Shown here in pieces: positions 23,824 to 33,348 of a DNA stretch of 64,000 nt (position 1 is its first letter; every line of letters starts with the position of its first letter). The stretch is from Eggerthellaceae bacterium. GTDB lineage: Bacteria; Actinomycetota; Coriobacteriia; Coriobacteriales; Eggerthellaceae. The stretch is taken from positions 1 through 64,000 of the forward strand of contig JAFRJC010000120.1 of NCBI GenBank assembly GCA_017432445.1. The letters run 5' to 3'. Both the position numbers and the translations under genes were made by a program. The notes under the pieces are model-generated. The model saw only the letters and a program-made list of their open reading frames with translations, made no database searches and had not been told where the DNA came from.

Positions 23824-25407
23824 ATGGCAGACTGGAAAAACCTCGATCAACTGGATGCATACAAGGCGCTCGTGGATGATTCTACGCGGGTTGACCTGCG
23901 CACGGTTCTGGCAGGGGAACAGGGTGCGCAGCGCGTAAGGCGCTATGCCCTGCCCATGGCGTGCGGGCTTTCGTATAACTATGGCGCCAAGCAGGTTGAC
24001 GACGCCCTCTTGGCGAAGCTGGCGAACTTGGCGAAGGAAGCGCAGCTGAGCGAAAAATTTGCCGAGCTGTATAACGGAGCCATGATCAACACCGGGGAGA
24101 AACGCCTGGTCCTGCACCATCTGACTCGAGGACAGCTGGGCGATCCCGTTGTGGCGGACGGGGTCGACAAGCGAGAGTTCTATGTAGAACAGCAAAAGCG
24201 TATCGCCGACTTCGCAGGCAAGGTGCACGGCGGCGAGATAACCAACGCAGCTGGCGAGGATTTCACGACCGTCGTGCAGATTGGCATTGGCGGCAGCGAT
24301 TTGGGTCCTCGGGCCATATACCTGGCACTGGAGAACTGGGCTCGCGCAGAAGGCGCCCTTAAGATGGAGGCCCGCTTCATCAGCAACGTTGACCCTGACG
24401 ATGCGGTGAACGTGCTGAGCACCATCGACGTGGCCCACTCCCTTTTCATCCTCGTCTCGAAATCCGGCACCACGCTCGAGACGCTGACGAACGAGGCGTT
24501 CGTGAAAGACGCCCTTTCCAAGGCGGGCCTCGATCCGGCTGACCACATGGTTGCCGTCACCAGCCAGACCTCCCCTCTAGCTCAAGATAGCGGCTATCTG
24601 GAAGCGTTCTTCATGGACGACCATATCGGAGGCCGCTATTCCTCAACCTCGGCGGTGGGTGGTGCGGTATTGTCTCTGGCCTTCGGCCCCGAGGTCTTCG
24701 CGCAGCTCCTCGCTGGCGCTGCCGCAACGGACCGGATTTCCGCTGATGCGGATCCGCTCGAGAACCCGGCAATGCTGGATGCCCTCATCGGCGTGTATGA
24801 GCGCAACATTCTGGGATACGAGAGCACGGCGGTCCTGCCGTACTCCCAGGCGCTTTCCCGTTTCCCGGCCCATCTGCAGCAGGCGGACATGGAATCCAAC
24901 GGCAAGTCCGTCAACCGCTTCGGCGAACCGGTGGACTATCCAACTGGGCCAGTGCTGTTCGGAGAGCCCGGAACCAATGGCCAGCATTCCTTCTATCAGC
25001 TGCTTCACCAGGGCAAGGACATCGTTCCTTTGCAGTTTGTCGGCTTCCGGGAGAACCAGGGTAAAACGGATGTCCTGATTCAGGGCAGCTACAGCCAGCA
25101 GAAACTGGGTGCCAACGTGGCCGCGCAGATCGTCGCCTTTGCATGTGGCAAGGACGACGAGGACCTGAACAAGAAATTCGATGGCGGGCGGCCGTCGAGC
25201 ATTATCATCGGAGAGAGGCTCACGCCGGAATCCATGGGCGCGCTCCTCGCGCATTTCGAGAACAAGATCATGTTCCAGGGCTTCCTCTGGAACCTGAACA
25301 GCTTCGACCAGGAAGGCGTGCAACTGGGCAAGGTCCTGGCCAAGCGCGTGCTCGCCCACGAAACCGATGGTGCGCTGGCCGTGTACAGCGAGATGCTGGG
25401 AATCTAG
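23824..25407 (+). CDS. pgi: Glucose-6-phosphate isomerase
   Basis: The 527-residue protein is a full-length phosphoglucose isomerase. It contains the sugar-phosphate-binding VQIGIGGSDLGPRAIY and VSKSGTTLETLTN segments, the GEPGTNGQHSFYQLLHQG motif with the catalytic Glu/His region, and the C-terminal FLWNLNSFDQEGVQLGK signature. It interconverts glucose-6-phosphate and fructose-6-phosphate in glycolysis. AAAAAGGGGGAGAAGGA precedes the ATG. It is a single gene, not in an operon with sugar genes. Confidence 0.97.
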   Translation: MADWKNLDQLDAYKALVDDSTRVDLRTVLAGEQGAQRVRRYALPMACGLSYNYGAKQVDDALLAKLANLAKEAQLSEKFAELYNGAMINTGEKRLVLHHLTRGQLGDPVVADGVDKREFYVEQQKRIADFAGKVHGGEITNAAGEDFTTVVQIGIGGSDLGPRAIYLALENWARAEGALKMEARFISNVDPDDAVNVLSTIDVAHSLFILVSKSGTTLETLTNEAFVKDALSKAGLDPADHMVAVTSQTSPLAQDSGYLEAFFMDDHIGGRYSSTSAVGGAVLSLAFGPEVFAQLLAGAAATDRISADADPLENPAMLDALIGVYERNILGYESTAVLPYSQALSRFPAHLQQADMESNGKSVNRFGEPVDYPTGPVLFGEPGTNGQHSFYQLLHQGKDIVPLQFVGFRENQGKTDVLIQGSYSQQKLGANVAAQIVAFACGKDDEDLNKKFDGGRPSSIIIGERLTPESMGALLAHFENKIMFQGFLWNLNSFDQEGVQLGKVLAKRVLAHETDGALAVYSEMLGI

Positions 25408-25456
25408 TCCGATTCCGCAACCGTTATGCCGTCGAATGGCAACGAGGGGAAGGGAC

Positions 25457-25480
25457 GAACAGGGGACGTGTCTTTCGTTC
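25457..25480 (+). repeat. GAACAGGGGACGTG dispersed repeat, copy 2
   Basis: GAACAGGGGACGTGTCTTTC with a closing GTTC gives a short inverted repeat (GAAC...GTTC). It matches 22227-22248 and lies in the leader of the M13 peptidase gene. Confidence 0.5.
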
Positions 25481-25515
25481 ACGGTTCCTGTTTCTCTGGG
25501 GAGGAAGGGAGCCGT

Positions 25516-27747
25516 ATGAAACACGTAAGCAAGTTGGCTGCATTTGCCCTCGCATTGGCGATGGCCCTGGCGCTTGTCGCCTGCAACAACAACGTGGAGA
25601 GCCCTTCCGCTTCATCGGCGGGCAGCCCCGAGGCGTCTGCAAGCTCGTCGGAGGCCAGCGCCTCGGCATCTGAAAGCAGCGCCGATGCGAGCGTCACAGC
25701 ATCCGATTCCAGTGCAGATGCGAGCGCTGCAGCATCTGGTGCTAGCGCGTCGTCTGAGGCGACGGGAGAGCTTGCCGGCAAGCCCTGGGTCACGTCAGTA
25801 CTCTTGGGCAACTTGCCGGCAGAGCGGCCCGAGGCCAAGGACGACTTGTACACGCACTACAACTACGAGTTCCTCGCAGCTCACCAGGACCAGAATAACG
25901 GGATGACAACGGAGCAATCCGACGAGATGAAGGCTGCGGTCACGGCAATCATCAAGGACGAGTCCAAGACTGGCCATGATTTGGACCAGCTGCGCATTCT
26001 CTACAACCAGGCAGCCGACACCGAGAAGGTGCGGGCGATCGGGCTCTCCGAAGTGCAGCCCTATCTCGACCGTATCGAAGCGGTCAGCTCGCTCGACGAG
26101 ATGAACGCGTTGCTCGTGGCGGACGACTTCCCGTTCAGCCCATTCATACTGGCTTGCTTGAGCAACAACGACACGCGCGCCAAGAACATCGTGGGAATCT
26201 CCCCCAATTTCGTGCTCTGCGACTCGTTGCTCGTGGGCGGCGCGTACTATCAGGAGTCCGACGACCCTCAGGTCGAGCAGAACATGACGGCTGTGTTGCG
26301 GAGCCTGGGATCGACTCCGATGATCGAACTCATGGCCACGGGTGTGGACCAAAGAGATGCGCGAAATGCCGTATTGCAGATCATCGAGTTCGAAAAGGCG
26401 CATGGTCAGCACCTTACCGCCCCTGGTACATACTTGAATGCCGATTACGGCTTTGCGGCGGAAACCGCGCGCGAAAGCTATTTCACGCTTGATGAGTTGT
26501 GCGCTATGGCTCCCAACTTCCCGCTGAAGGAGACGCTCGACAAGATGGGGAAGGCCGGCTCCGAGACGTACGCTATCGAAAAGAAGTGGTTCGAGGCTTT
26601 CGGCAACCTGTGGACCGAGGATAACCTGGATGTAATAAAGCTTGTAGCCAAGGTCCAGGTGCTTTGCGAGACGCGTCCGTATTGCGATCCGTCGTTCATG
26701 AACTCCGTGTACGAAGCGGCTGGCCAACATGTACCCGATGCAGATAGTTTCGCCTACACCGCATGCACGAGCCTCGACACGCTTAGCCACGTCGTTGCAA
26801 AGATTTATGCCGATGACGTGTTGGGAGCGAATGCCAAAGCTCGCCTTGAGGCCCTTTCCAAGCATCTCATTGCTTCGTATAAAGACCTTGTCGACAACAC
26901 CCCGTGGATGGGCGAGGAATCCCAGCAGCGTATCATCGAGAAGCTCGACCACATGACGCTCAACATATTTGAGCCTGTGGGTGGGTACTTCGACTATAGC
27001 GGTCTCGAGCTGACGCCAACCGAGGAGGGTGGTACGCTCCTGTCCAACTACCTTAAGCTCAAGCAATATCGTTACGACTGCGAGAGCAAGCTGATCAACC
27101 AGCCCGCCATTGCCGCAGCGCCGTGGTTCTCCATCAGCCCGACCATATTGAACGCCTTCTACGACCCTACGTCCAACTCCATCAACATTTATCCTGGATA
27201 CGTGACGAGCGCCGTCTATACCGAGGACATGACCGACGTCGATCTGCTTGCAGGTGCCGGTTGGACAATCGGCCACGAGATCAGCCACGGCTTCGACTAC
27301 GTGGGATCGCAGCTCGATGCGTACGGCACGCCCAATCCCGTGTTCACCGATGCCGATGTGGACTCCTTCGTCTTGAAGTGCTCCACCCTCGCCTCGTACT
27401 ACAACACGATCGAAGTCACCCCGGGGCAGAAGGTTGACGGACGGCTCGTCATCGGCGAGGCCGCTGCGGACCTCTGCGGTTTGCAGGTCTGCTTCGAGCT
27501 GGCGTCAAAGACGGACGGTTTCGACTACAACGACTATTTTGAGGGAATAGCGAATGAGTGGGCGCAGGTAATGGCCGTGTATGAACTGCCGGAAAGGCTT
27601 CTGGACCCTCATCCAATGAGCAACCTGCGCGTCAACGTGAGCACGCAGATGCTCGACCCGATTTACGAAGTGCTCGGCGTGGCTGAAGGTGACGGCATGT
27701 TCCTCGCGCCCGAACAGCGCATCGTCATCTGGGGCCCGAACGCATAA
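25516..27747 (+). CDS. M13-family metallopeptidase lipoprotein (PepO-like)
   Basis: The 743-residue protein has a signal peptide with lipobox ALVAC, a Ser/Ala-rich low-complexity linker (about 27-85), and a full M13 domain. Zinc motif HEISH lies at 587-591, the third ligand Glu648 in GEAAADLCG, and the substrate region around FDPTSNSINIYPGY matches the family. Neprilysin-like M13 enzymes cut oligopeptides outside the membrane. The ATG is chosen for the signal peptide and the GAGGAAGGGAG site. It may supply peptides to this peptide- and amino-acid-using anaerobe (inference). Confidence 0.93.
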   Translation: MKHVSKLAAFALALAMALALVACNNNVESPSASSAGSPEASASSSEASASASESSADASVTASDSSADASAAASGASASSEATGELAGKPWVTSVLLGNLPAERPEAKDDLYTHYNYEFLAAHQDQNNGMTTEQSDEMKAAVTAIIKDESKTGHDLDQLRILYNQAADTEKVRAIGLSEVQPYLDRIEAVSSLDEMNALLVADDFPFSPFILACLSNNDTRAKNIVGISPNFVLCDSLLVGGAYYQESDDPQVEQNMTAVLRSLGSTPMIELMATGVDQRDARNAVLQIIEFEKAHGQHLTAPGTYLNADYGFAAETARESYFTLDELCAMAPNFPLKETLDKMGKAGSETYAIEKKWFEAFGNLWTEDNLDVIKLVAKVQVLCETRPYCDPSFMNSVYEAAGQHVPDADSFAYTACTSLDTLSHVVAKIYADDVLGANAKARLEALSKHLIASYKDLVDNTPWMGEESQQRIIEKLDHMTLNIFEPVGGYFDYSGLELTPTEEGGTLLSNYLKLKQYRYDCESKLINQPAIAAAPWFSISPTILNAFYDPTSNSINIYPGYVTSAVYTEDMTDVDLLAGAGWTIGHEISHGFDYVGSQLDAYGTPNPVFTDADVDSFVLKCSTLASYYNTIEVTPGQKVDGRLVIGEAAADLCGLQVCFELASKTDGFDYNDYFEGIANEWAQVMAVYELPERLLDPHPMSNLRVNVSTQMLDPIYEVLGVAEGDGMFLAPEQRIVIWGPNA

Positions 27748-27763
27748 GCATGTGAACAGCGCT

Positions 27764-29251
27764 ATGCAGCTCAACCTTTCTAATATCGAGTATGCCTATC
27801 CCTCGGCGGCAGAGCCCGCACTTCGCGGTGTTACTGTCACCTTCCCGCAGGGGTGGACGGGCATCGTCGGCGACAATGGCGGGGGCAAGACGACGCTTGC
27901 CCTCATGGCATGCGGACTCTTACAGCCCGATGCAGGGACTGTCGCACCTCAACTCCTGTCCATTTACTGTGCCCAAGATGCAACCGAGCCACCGATTAAT
28001 CTGGAAGGCTTTGCGCTTGCCTATGACGCTGCCGCCATGCGGCTTAGGCGCGATCTCGCCATCGAGGAAGAGTGGCTCTGGCGTTACGGAACGCTTTCGG
28101 GAGGTCAGCAGAAGCGCCTGCAAGTCGCGTGCGCCCTCTGGGCTTCCCCTGACGTTCTTGCTGTGGACGAGCCGACCAACCATGTTGACGCCGCAACGAG
28201 GCACGCCATCTCGGCGGCCCTTTCCCAGTTCGGCGGCATCGGGCTGCTTGTCTCGCATGACCGCGCGCTTCTCGACAGGCTCTGCTCGCAATGCCTGTTC
28301 GTGTCACATGGCGTTGCCACCATACGACCCGGCGGTTATTCACAAGCCTCTTCGCAGGCTTCTCTGGAACGCTCGAGCCTCGTTCATGCTCGGGCTTCGG
28401 CCCGCAAGGAGAAAGCGCGCATTGAGCGCGAAGCCCAACGTCGCCGTGAGGAGGCGTCTCGTACAGCTGGCAAGAGAAGCCTCAGGGGAATCGACAAGCA
28501 CGACAACGATGCGAGGCACCGGAATCGCGTTTTCATAGTTTCCGGCAAAGACGGCCAGGCAGGAAGGCTTTCATCCCGCATGGAGGGCAGGCTGGAGAGC
28601 GTCGGGGCAAGGCTTGCGACCCTACGGGTGGAGAAGCGCTATGACGCCGATGTCTGGGTCGACGCTGCGCCCAGCAGGCGCAAGGTGCTTTACAGAATGG
28701 AGCCGGAGCGCCTTTCCCTCGGTAATGTCGCGTTGCACGTGCCTGCGCTTTATATCGGTAATGCAGACCATATCGGACTCGTTGGCGACAACGGCGCTGG
28801 CAAAACGACGCTGATCAAGAGGATTGTAGGGGGAATCACCGAGGTCACGAGGGTGCTCTACATACCGCAGGAACCCGACGAGCTGCAAAAGCACACCGCG
28901 CTCGACGCTGTCCGAAGCCTCCCCAGCGCGCAGCGCGGGAGAGCCCTTTCCGTAATCGCCCAACTCAATTCAGATCCGGAGCGCATCCTCGAAGGAGATA
29001 CCATCAGCCCTGGCGAAATGCGCAAGCTCATGCTTGCGCTGGGAATCCTCGAATCGCCCGAGATCATCATCATGGACGAGCCCACCAACCACCTCGATCT
29101 CGGGTCGATCGAGGCTCTCGAGCGCTTGTTGTCGGCATATCCCGGGGCGCTTTTGCTGGTGTCACACGACGCATCCTTGGTGGAGGCGGCCACGAGCATC
29201 ACCTGGAGCATACGAGAGACGGAAAGCGGCTATGCACTCACGGTGAGCTAG
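27764..29251 (+). CDS. ABC-F family ATPase
   Basis: The 495-residue protein has two ABC domains in one chain and no transmembrane segments. The first has Walker A GDNGGGKTT, signature LSGGQQKRLQ and VDEPTNHVD; the second has GDNGAGKTT, a weaker signature SPGEMRKLML and MDEPTNHLD. A basic linker with KEKARIEREAQRRREE joins them. ABC-F proteins act on ribosomes, either in translation or in antibiotic protection; the short length and divergent signature resemble resistance-type ABC-Fs, but that cannot be decided here. The start could also be GTG 27752. Confidence 0.87.
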   Translation: MQLNLSNIEYAYPSAAEPALRGVTVTFPQGWTGIVGDNGGGKTTLALMACGLLQPDAGTVAPQLLSIYCAQDATEPPINLEGFALAYDAAAMRLRRDLAIEEEWLWRYGTLSGGQQKRLQVACALWASPDVLAVDEPTNHVDAATRHAISAALSQFGGIGLLVSHDRALLDRLCSQCLFVSHGVATIRPGGYSQASSQASLERSSLVHARASARKEKARIEREAQRRREEASRTAGKRSLRGIDKHDNDARHRNRVFIVSGKDGQAGRLSSRMEGRLESVGARLATLRVEKRYDADVWVDAAPSRRKVLYRMEPERLSLGNVALHVPALYIGNADHIGLVGDNGAGKTTLIKRIVGGITEVTRVLYIPQEPDELQKHTALDAVRSLPSAQRGRALSVIAQLNSDPERILEGDTISPGEMRKLMLALGILESPEIIIMDEPTNHLDLGSIEALERLLSAYPGALLLVSHDASLVEAATSITWSIRETESGYALTVS

Positions 29252-29374
29252 AGAAAGCCCGAGATCCAACCGGCGGGGACACTCGCTGACCAACCCTTGA
29301 CCCGTGGAAACTGGCTACCAGTTTTTACATTGTGGAGGGATGAGGGGAGCCAGTTCCGTGCTTATTGCCTATAA

Positions 29375-29403
29375 TTGACAATTAACCTCGGCGTGCATTA
29401 TCT
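29375..29403 (+). promoter_or_regulatory. Promoter of the Hpt/c-di-GMP/kinase cluster
   Basis: TTGACA (29375-29380), a 17-bp spacer and TTATCT (29398-29403) form a good sigma-70-type promoter 152 bp before the Hpt start. The rest of 29252-29555 shows no gene. Confidence 0.6.
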
Positions 29404-29555
29404 GGCATGGTTTTGCCGACTTGTTTTCGAAAAAGCGGGCCGCTTGTCGAGGTGTTTTGGGAAAATGCCGAGCCTTGGGAATTAAGGTGTTTCCGAGGCG
29501 ACTGCGCTACGGCGAAGTAAACGAAGGCGCTGTAAAACAAAGTGGAGGTGGAATC

Positions 29556-29891
29556 ATGCTCACGGTGGAGGCATTGAAGGCGGCTGGAGCGGAAGTTGAC
29601 AGCGGTCTGAGCAGATGCATGAATAACGAAACTTTCTACATTCGTCTGGTGAACATGGCTCTCGAGGATGACAGCTACGGTGCCTTGCGCGAAGCCGTGG
29701 AAGCTCATGACTTGGAGAAGGGCTTCGAATACGCCCATGCGCTCAAGGGAATGCTCAGCAACGTTGCGCTGACAAACATCCTCGAGCCAGTCCTGGAAAT
29801 GACGGAGGCGCTACGTGCTCGGGAGGATCGAGATTACAGCGAGCTTCTGGACAAAATGGACGAAGAGCTCGAAAAGCTGCGAGCATTGTAA
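29556..29891 (+). CDS. Stand-alone Hpt phosphotransfer protein
   Basis: The 111-residue helical protein has the Hpt motif AHALKGMLSNVAL with phospho-acceptor His61, and the expected four-helix length. Hpt proteins shuttle phosphate between the receiver of a hybrid kinase and a final receiver. The three hybrid kinases downstream end in receivers but contain no Hpt domain, and the next gene begins with a receiver, so this protein is the likely hub. GTGGAGGTGGA precedes the ATG; longer upstream starts are not supported. Confidence 0.9.
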   Translation: MLTVEALKAAGAEVDSGLSRCMNNETFYIRLVNMALEDDSYGALREAVEAHDLEKGFEYAHALKGMLSNVALTNILEPVLEMTEALRAREDRDYSELLDKMDEELEKLRAL

Positions 29892-29969
29892 GGGCTTGAT
29901 CCAGAATCAACTTTAATGGCGGCCTTGAGACGGCCAGCTGAATAGGTGACAAAGGGAAGAGTGGGTTTG

Positions 29970-32900
29970 ATGCTCAAAAGTCACGAGAAATTCCATTCCG
30001 CCAACGGGAGGCGGCTAATCCTTATAGCAGATGACGAGGTCATCAACCGCGAACTGCTGGGTATGATGCTCGAGGACGAATACGAGATCCTCTACGCGGA
30101 AGACGGCTTGGAGGCCTTGCAGGCCATTCGGGACAACGCCGATACGCTCTCCCTCGTGCTCTTGGATTTGATGATGCCCAAGATGAAAGGGCAAGAGGTA
30201 CTTCGGCAAAAACAATCCGACGAAGCCATCCGACAGATTCCCGTAATCGTCCTGACGGCGGACCAAGAAGCCGAGATAGAATGCCTCGAGCTCGGCGCAA
30301 TAGACTTCATTCCCAAGCCGTACCCTACGGTGGGAGTTATCAAGGCGCGTTTGCGGCGTACCATCGAGCTTTCCGAGGACCGGGACATAATCCAATCTAC
30401 GGAAAGGGATGTGCTGACTGGGCTGTACAACAAGGATTTCTTCTTCCGCTACGCAGAGCAGTACGATCAGTTCCATAAGGGCGTTTCGACGGACGCCATC
30501 GTGCTCGACGTAAACCATTTCCGAATGATCAACGAGCGGTACGGAAGGCCGTACGGTGACAGCGTGCTCCGCCGCGTCGGGGATGCGCTTCGTAACATAG
30601 TCGGGCCCATCGACGGCATTGCGTGTCGCAAAGAGGCGGACGCTTTCTTGGTCTACTGCCCGCACAGGGAAGATTACGAGGAGATGCTGGAGGAAATCTC
30701 CGCCAGCATCACCGACGAGACCGCGCCCAGCAGCTGGATCAGGTTGCGCATGGGCGTTTATGCAAACGTCGACAAGGGGCTTGAAGTCGAGAGGCGTTTC
30801 GACAGGGCCAAGATGGCGTCGGATACGGTCAAGGACACGCTCACGAAGAGCGTGGGCTTCTACGATGAAGGCCTGCACGAGCAGCAGCTCTACCTAGAGC
30901 AGCTCGTCGAGGAGTTTCCCTACTCCATATTGCAGAACCACTTCAAGGTTTACTATCAGCCGAAGTTCGACGTTCGCCCCGACACTCCGATCCTGACGAG
31001 CGCCGAGGCCCTTATCCGTTGGGAGCACCCCACGCTTGGAATGATCAGCCCTGGCGTGTTCATCCCGCTGTTCGAGGAGAACGGGCTGATCCAGAGGCTC
31101 GACCGCTTCGTTTGGCAGGAGACGGCTCGTCAAATACGGGAATGGAAGGACCAGTTGGGCTATTCGGTCCCGGTATCCGTCAACGTATCGCGCGTCGACC
31201 TGTTCGATTCCAACCTCCCCGAAATCTTGGAAGAGACCGTGCAGGCTCATGGGCTCCAGAGCAGCGATATATATCTGGAGATCACGGAATCAGCTTACAC
31301 GCAGGAGCACGGGCAAATAGTCGAGGCCGCAAAGAAGCTCAGGAGAATGGGTTTCCAGATCGAGATGGACGATTTCGGCACTGGTTACTCATCTTTGAAC
31401 ATGCTTTCGAACCTGCCAATAGACGCCTTGAAATTGGATATGCAGTTCATCCGCAGCGCGTTCAAGGATGACGGCAATACGCACATGCTCGAGGTCGTCA
31501 TAGGAATCGCCGACTTCATGTCCATCCCGGTCATCGCCGAGGGAGTGGAGACCGAAGAGCAGCTGCACGTGCTGAAAGCGCTGGGTTGCGATATCGTGCA
31601 GGGATACTTCTTCTCCAGGCCCGTACCTGCTGCGGAATTCGAGCCGTTCATCCTCCAGAAAAAGGAAGCCGACCTGATAAGGGAGCAGGAACCCGTCACG
31701 AGTGCTCGCAAGGAGGCTGCCGACGAAGCTGCACGCAAGGAGAGCCTAAACCGATTGACCGAGGAGCCGGGCAAGGGCCAGGTTTCTTCCGAGGTGGCTA
31801 CGGCCTATATCCCGAGCAACGACCGCGGCGGCATACATTTGCGAACCGCGTCAATCTGCTTCGTCGTCCTGGCGTTTATCGCGGCGCTTGCGCTCCTCAT
31901 CTCGGATATGTCTGTATCTCGGGGCTACGAGCGCATGGAGGCTGCAAGCGATCGTTATATTGCCGCACAGCTTGCTGCATCGAATTTGGAATCCGGTTCT
32001 GACTACCTGACGGATCGGGTCCGCTGCTTCGTGGTAACTGGTTCGGTTGCATATCTCGAAGACTTTGTCGAAGAAGTGACAGAGACCAAGAGGAGGGACA
32101 AGGCTGTCGAGAGCTTGGAAGAGCTGCTGGGTGACAGCAACAGCAGCGCCGTCGATAGCCTGAACACGGCGCTGAGCCTCTCCAACGAGCTGGTCGATTA
32201 CGAGAACAAAGCGATGCGCCTGATATTGGAGACCGGCGACTACGACATGTCGACGATACCGGAAGATATTGCCTCCATCGAGTTGACAGACGAGGAGCGG
32301 TCGCTTTCGGACGAGGAGCTGAAAGAGCGCGCCCAGACGCTGGTGTTCAGTAACGATTATATGCACTACAAGGACCGCATCAGGGAAAACGTGGCCCTTT
32401 GCACGCAAGCGCTGATAAGAACCTCCAGCCAGGAACTCGAGCAGGCTTCGGCTCAGCTTGCGCTGCTCGTAAGGATTCAGACCGGGCTGACGGTCGTTTT
32501 CCTGGCAATCGTGGTGGCTATCGTCATCATGATTACCAGGCTCGTTCGCAAGCCGTTGACGGACATGGTCAGGAAGATGCAGGAGCAGCAGGAAATCACC
32601 CCGACCGGCGTGGAAGAGCTGCGTTTTGTCATCCGCACGTACAACAAGCTTCTGGAAGAGAACAAGGCGTCCCAGGAGAAGCTCAGCCACGAGGCATCCC
32701 ACGATGCGCTTACGGGATTGTTCAACCGTGGTGCATACGACCTGCTCATGGAGAGCACGGACAGGGAGCATATGGCGCTCATCCTCATCGACGTCGATTA
32801 CTTCAAGGGGATTAACGACACCTACGGTCACGCGGTTGGCGACAAGGTGCTGAAACGGGTTGCGGAGCTCATGAAGCACAGCTTCCGCTCCGTGGACATC

Positions 32901-33170
32901 CTGTGTCGCATAGGCGGGGACGAGTTCGTCGTCGTCATGACGCGTGTCAACAGCACCATGAGCAAGCTCGTCCAAAGCAAGATCGAGCGCATCAACGACC
33001 TGCTGCAACATCCCAAAGACGGCCTTCCTCCCGTGTCCCTGAGCGTCGGTGTGGCGTTTTCCGATCGGGAGAATCCAAAGGGGGATATATTCCGGGATGC
33101 AGACACCGCTCTTTACCAGGTGAAGGAAGCGGGGAGGAACGGCTGCAAGATATTCGATGGAAGTGAGTAG
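29970..33170 (+). CDS. REC-GGDEF(degenerate)-EAL-membrane sensor-GGDEF protein
   Basis: The ~1066-residue protein has a receiver (Asp66 in LLDLMMP), then a GGDEF fold whose signature is RKEADAF, so it is not expected to make c-di-GMP. An intact EAL phosphodiesterase follows (EAL at 346-348; DDFGTGYSSL). Then come a transmembrane helix (about 626-648), a ~180-residue helical outer domain, a second helix (about 831-855), a short linker and a canonical GGDEF cyclase (GGDEF at 982-986). One chain can thus both degrade and make c-di-GMP, under control of the receiver and an external input. A GTG at 29946 is an alternative start. Confidence 0.92.
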   Translation: MLKSHEKFHSANGRRLILIADDEVINRELLGMMLEDEYEILYAEDGLEALQAIRDNADTLSLVLLDLMMPKMKGQEVLRQKQSDEAIRQIPVIVLTADQEAEIECLELGAIDFIPKPYPTVGVIKARLRRTIELSEDRDIIQSTERDVLTGLYNKDFFFRYAEQYDQFHKGVSTDAIVLDVNHFRMINERYGRPYGDSVLRRVGDALRNIVGPIDGIACRKEADAFLVYCPHREDYEEMLEEISASITDETAPSSWIRLRMGVYANVDKGLEVERRFDRAKMASDTVKDTLTKSVGFYDEGLHEQQLYLEQLVEEFPYSILQNHFKVYYQPKFDVRPDTPILTSAEALIRWEHPTLGMISPGVFIPLFEENGLIQRLDRFVWQETARQIREWKDQLGYSVPVSVNVSRVDLFDSNLPEILEETVQAHGLQSSDIYLEITESAYTQEHGQIVEAAKKLRRMGFQIEMDDFGTGYSSLNMLSNLPIDALKLDMQFIRSAFKDDGNTHMLEVVIGIADFMSIPVIAEGVETEEQLHVLKALGCDIVQGYFFSRPVPAAEFEPFILQKKEADLIREQEPVTSARKEAADEAARKESLNRLTEEPGKGQVSSEVATAYIPSNDRGGIHLRTASICFVVLAFIAALALLISDMSVSRGYERMEAASDRYIAAQLAASNLESGSDYLTDRVRCFVVTGSVAYLEDFVEEVTETKRRDKAVESLEELLGDSNSSAVDSLNTALSLSNELVDYENKAMRLILETGDYDMSTIPEDIASIELTDEERSLSDEELKERAQTLVFSNDYMHYKDRIRENVALCTQALIRTSSQELEQASAQLALLVRIQTGLTVVFLAIVVAIVIMITRLVRKPLTDMVRKMQEQQEITPTGVEELRFVIRTYNKLLEENKASQEKLSHEASHDALTGLFNRGAYDLLMESTDREHMALILIDVDYFKGINDTYGHAVGDKVLKRVAELMKHSFRSVDILCRIGGDEFVVVMTRVNSTMSKLVQSKIERINDLLQHPKDGLPPVSLSVGVAFSDRENPKGDIFRDADTALYQVKEAGRNGCKIFDGSE

Positions 33171-33171
33171 G

Positions 33172-33318
33172 ATGGTGCTGGACCGCTTCGGGATAAAGGG
33201 CAGCGGTCGGCCATCCACGTTGGCGTTCGCGTTCGATGCATGCGGTTTCGAGCGGACTGATACGCTCATGCACGAGAAGGAGAAGCTGTTCGAGAAAACG
33301 GGCGCAGAAATGCGGTGA
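33172..33318 (+). CDS. Possible 48-residue ORF
   Basis: A short frame begins two bases after the preceding stop, with GGAAG upstream, and encodes MVLDRFGIKGSGRPSTLAFA and then FERTDTLMHEKEKLFEKTG. No family is recognised. It may be a small adaptor, a remnant, or chance. Confidence 0.3.
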   Translation: MVLDRFGIKGSGRPSTLAFAFDACGFERTDTLMHEKEKLFEKTGAEMR

Positions 33319-33348
33319 GACTGCGCTCGGCATCTTGCAGGAAGCCGG

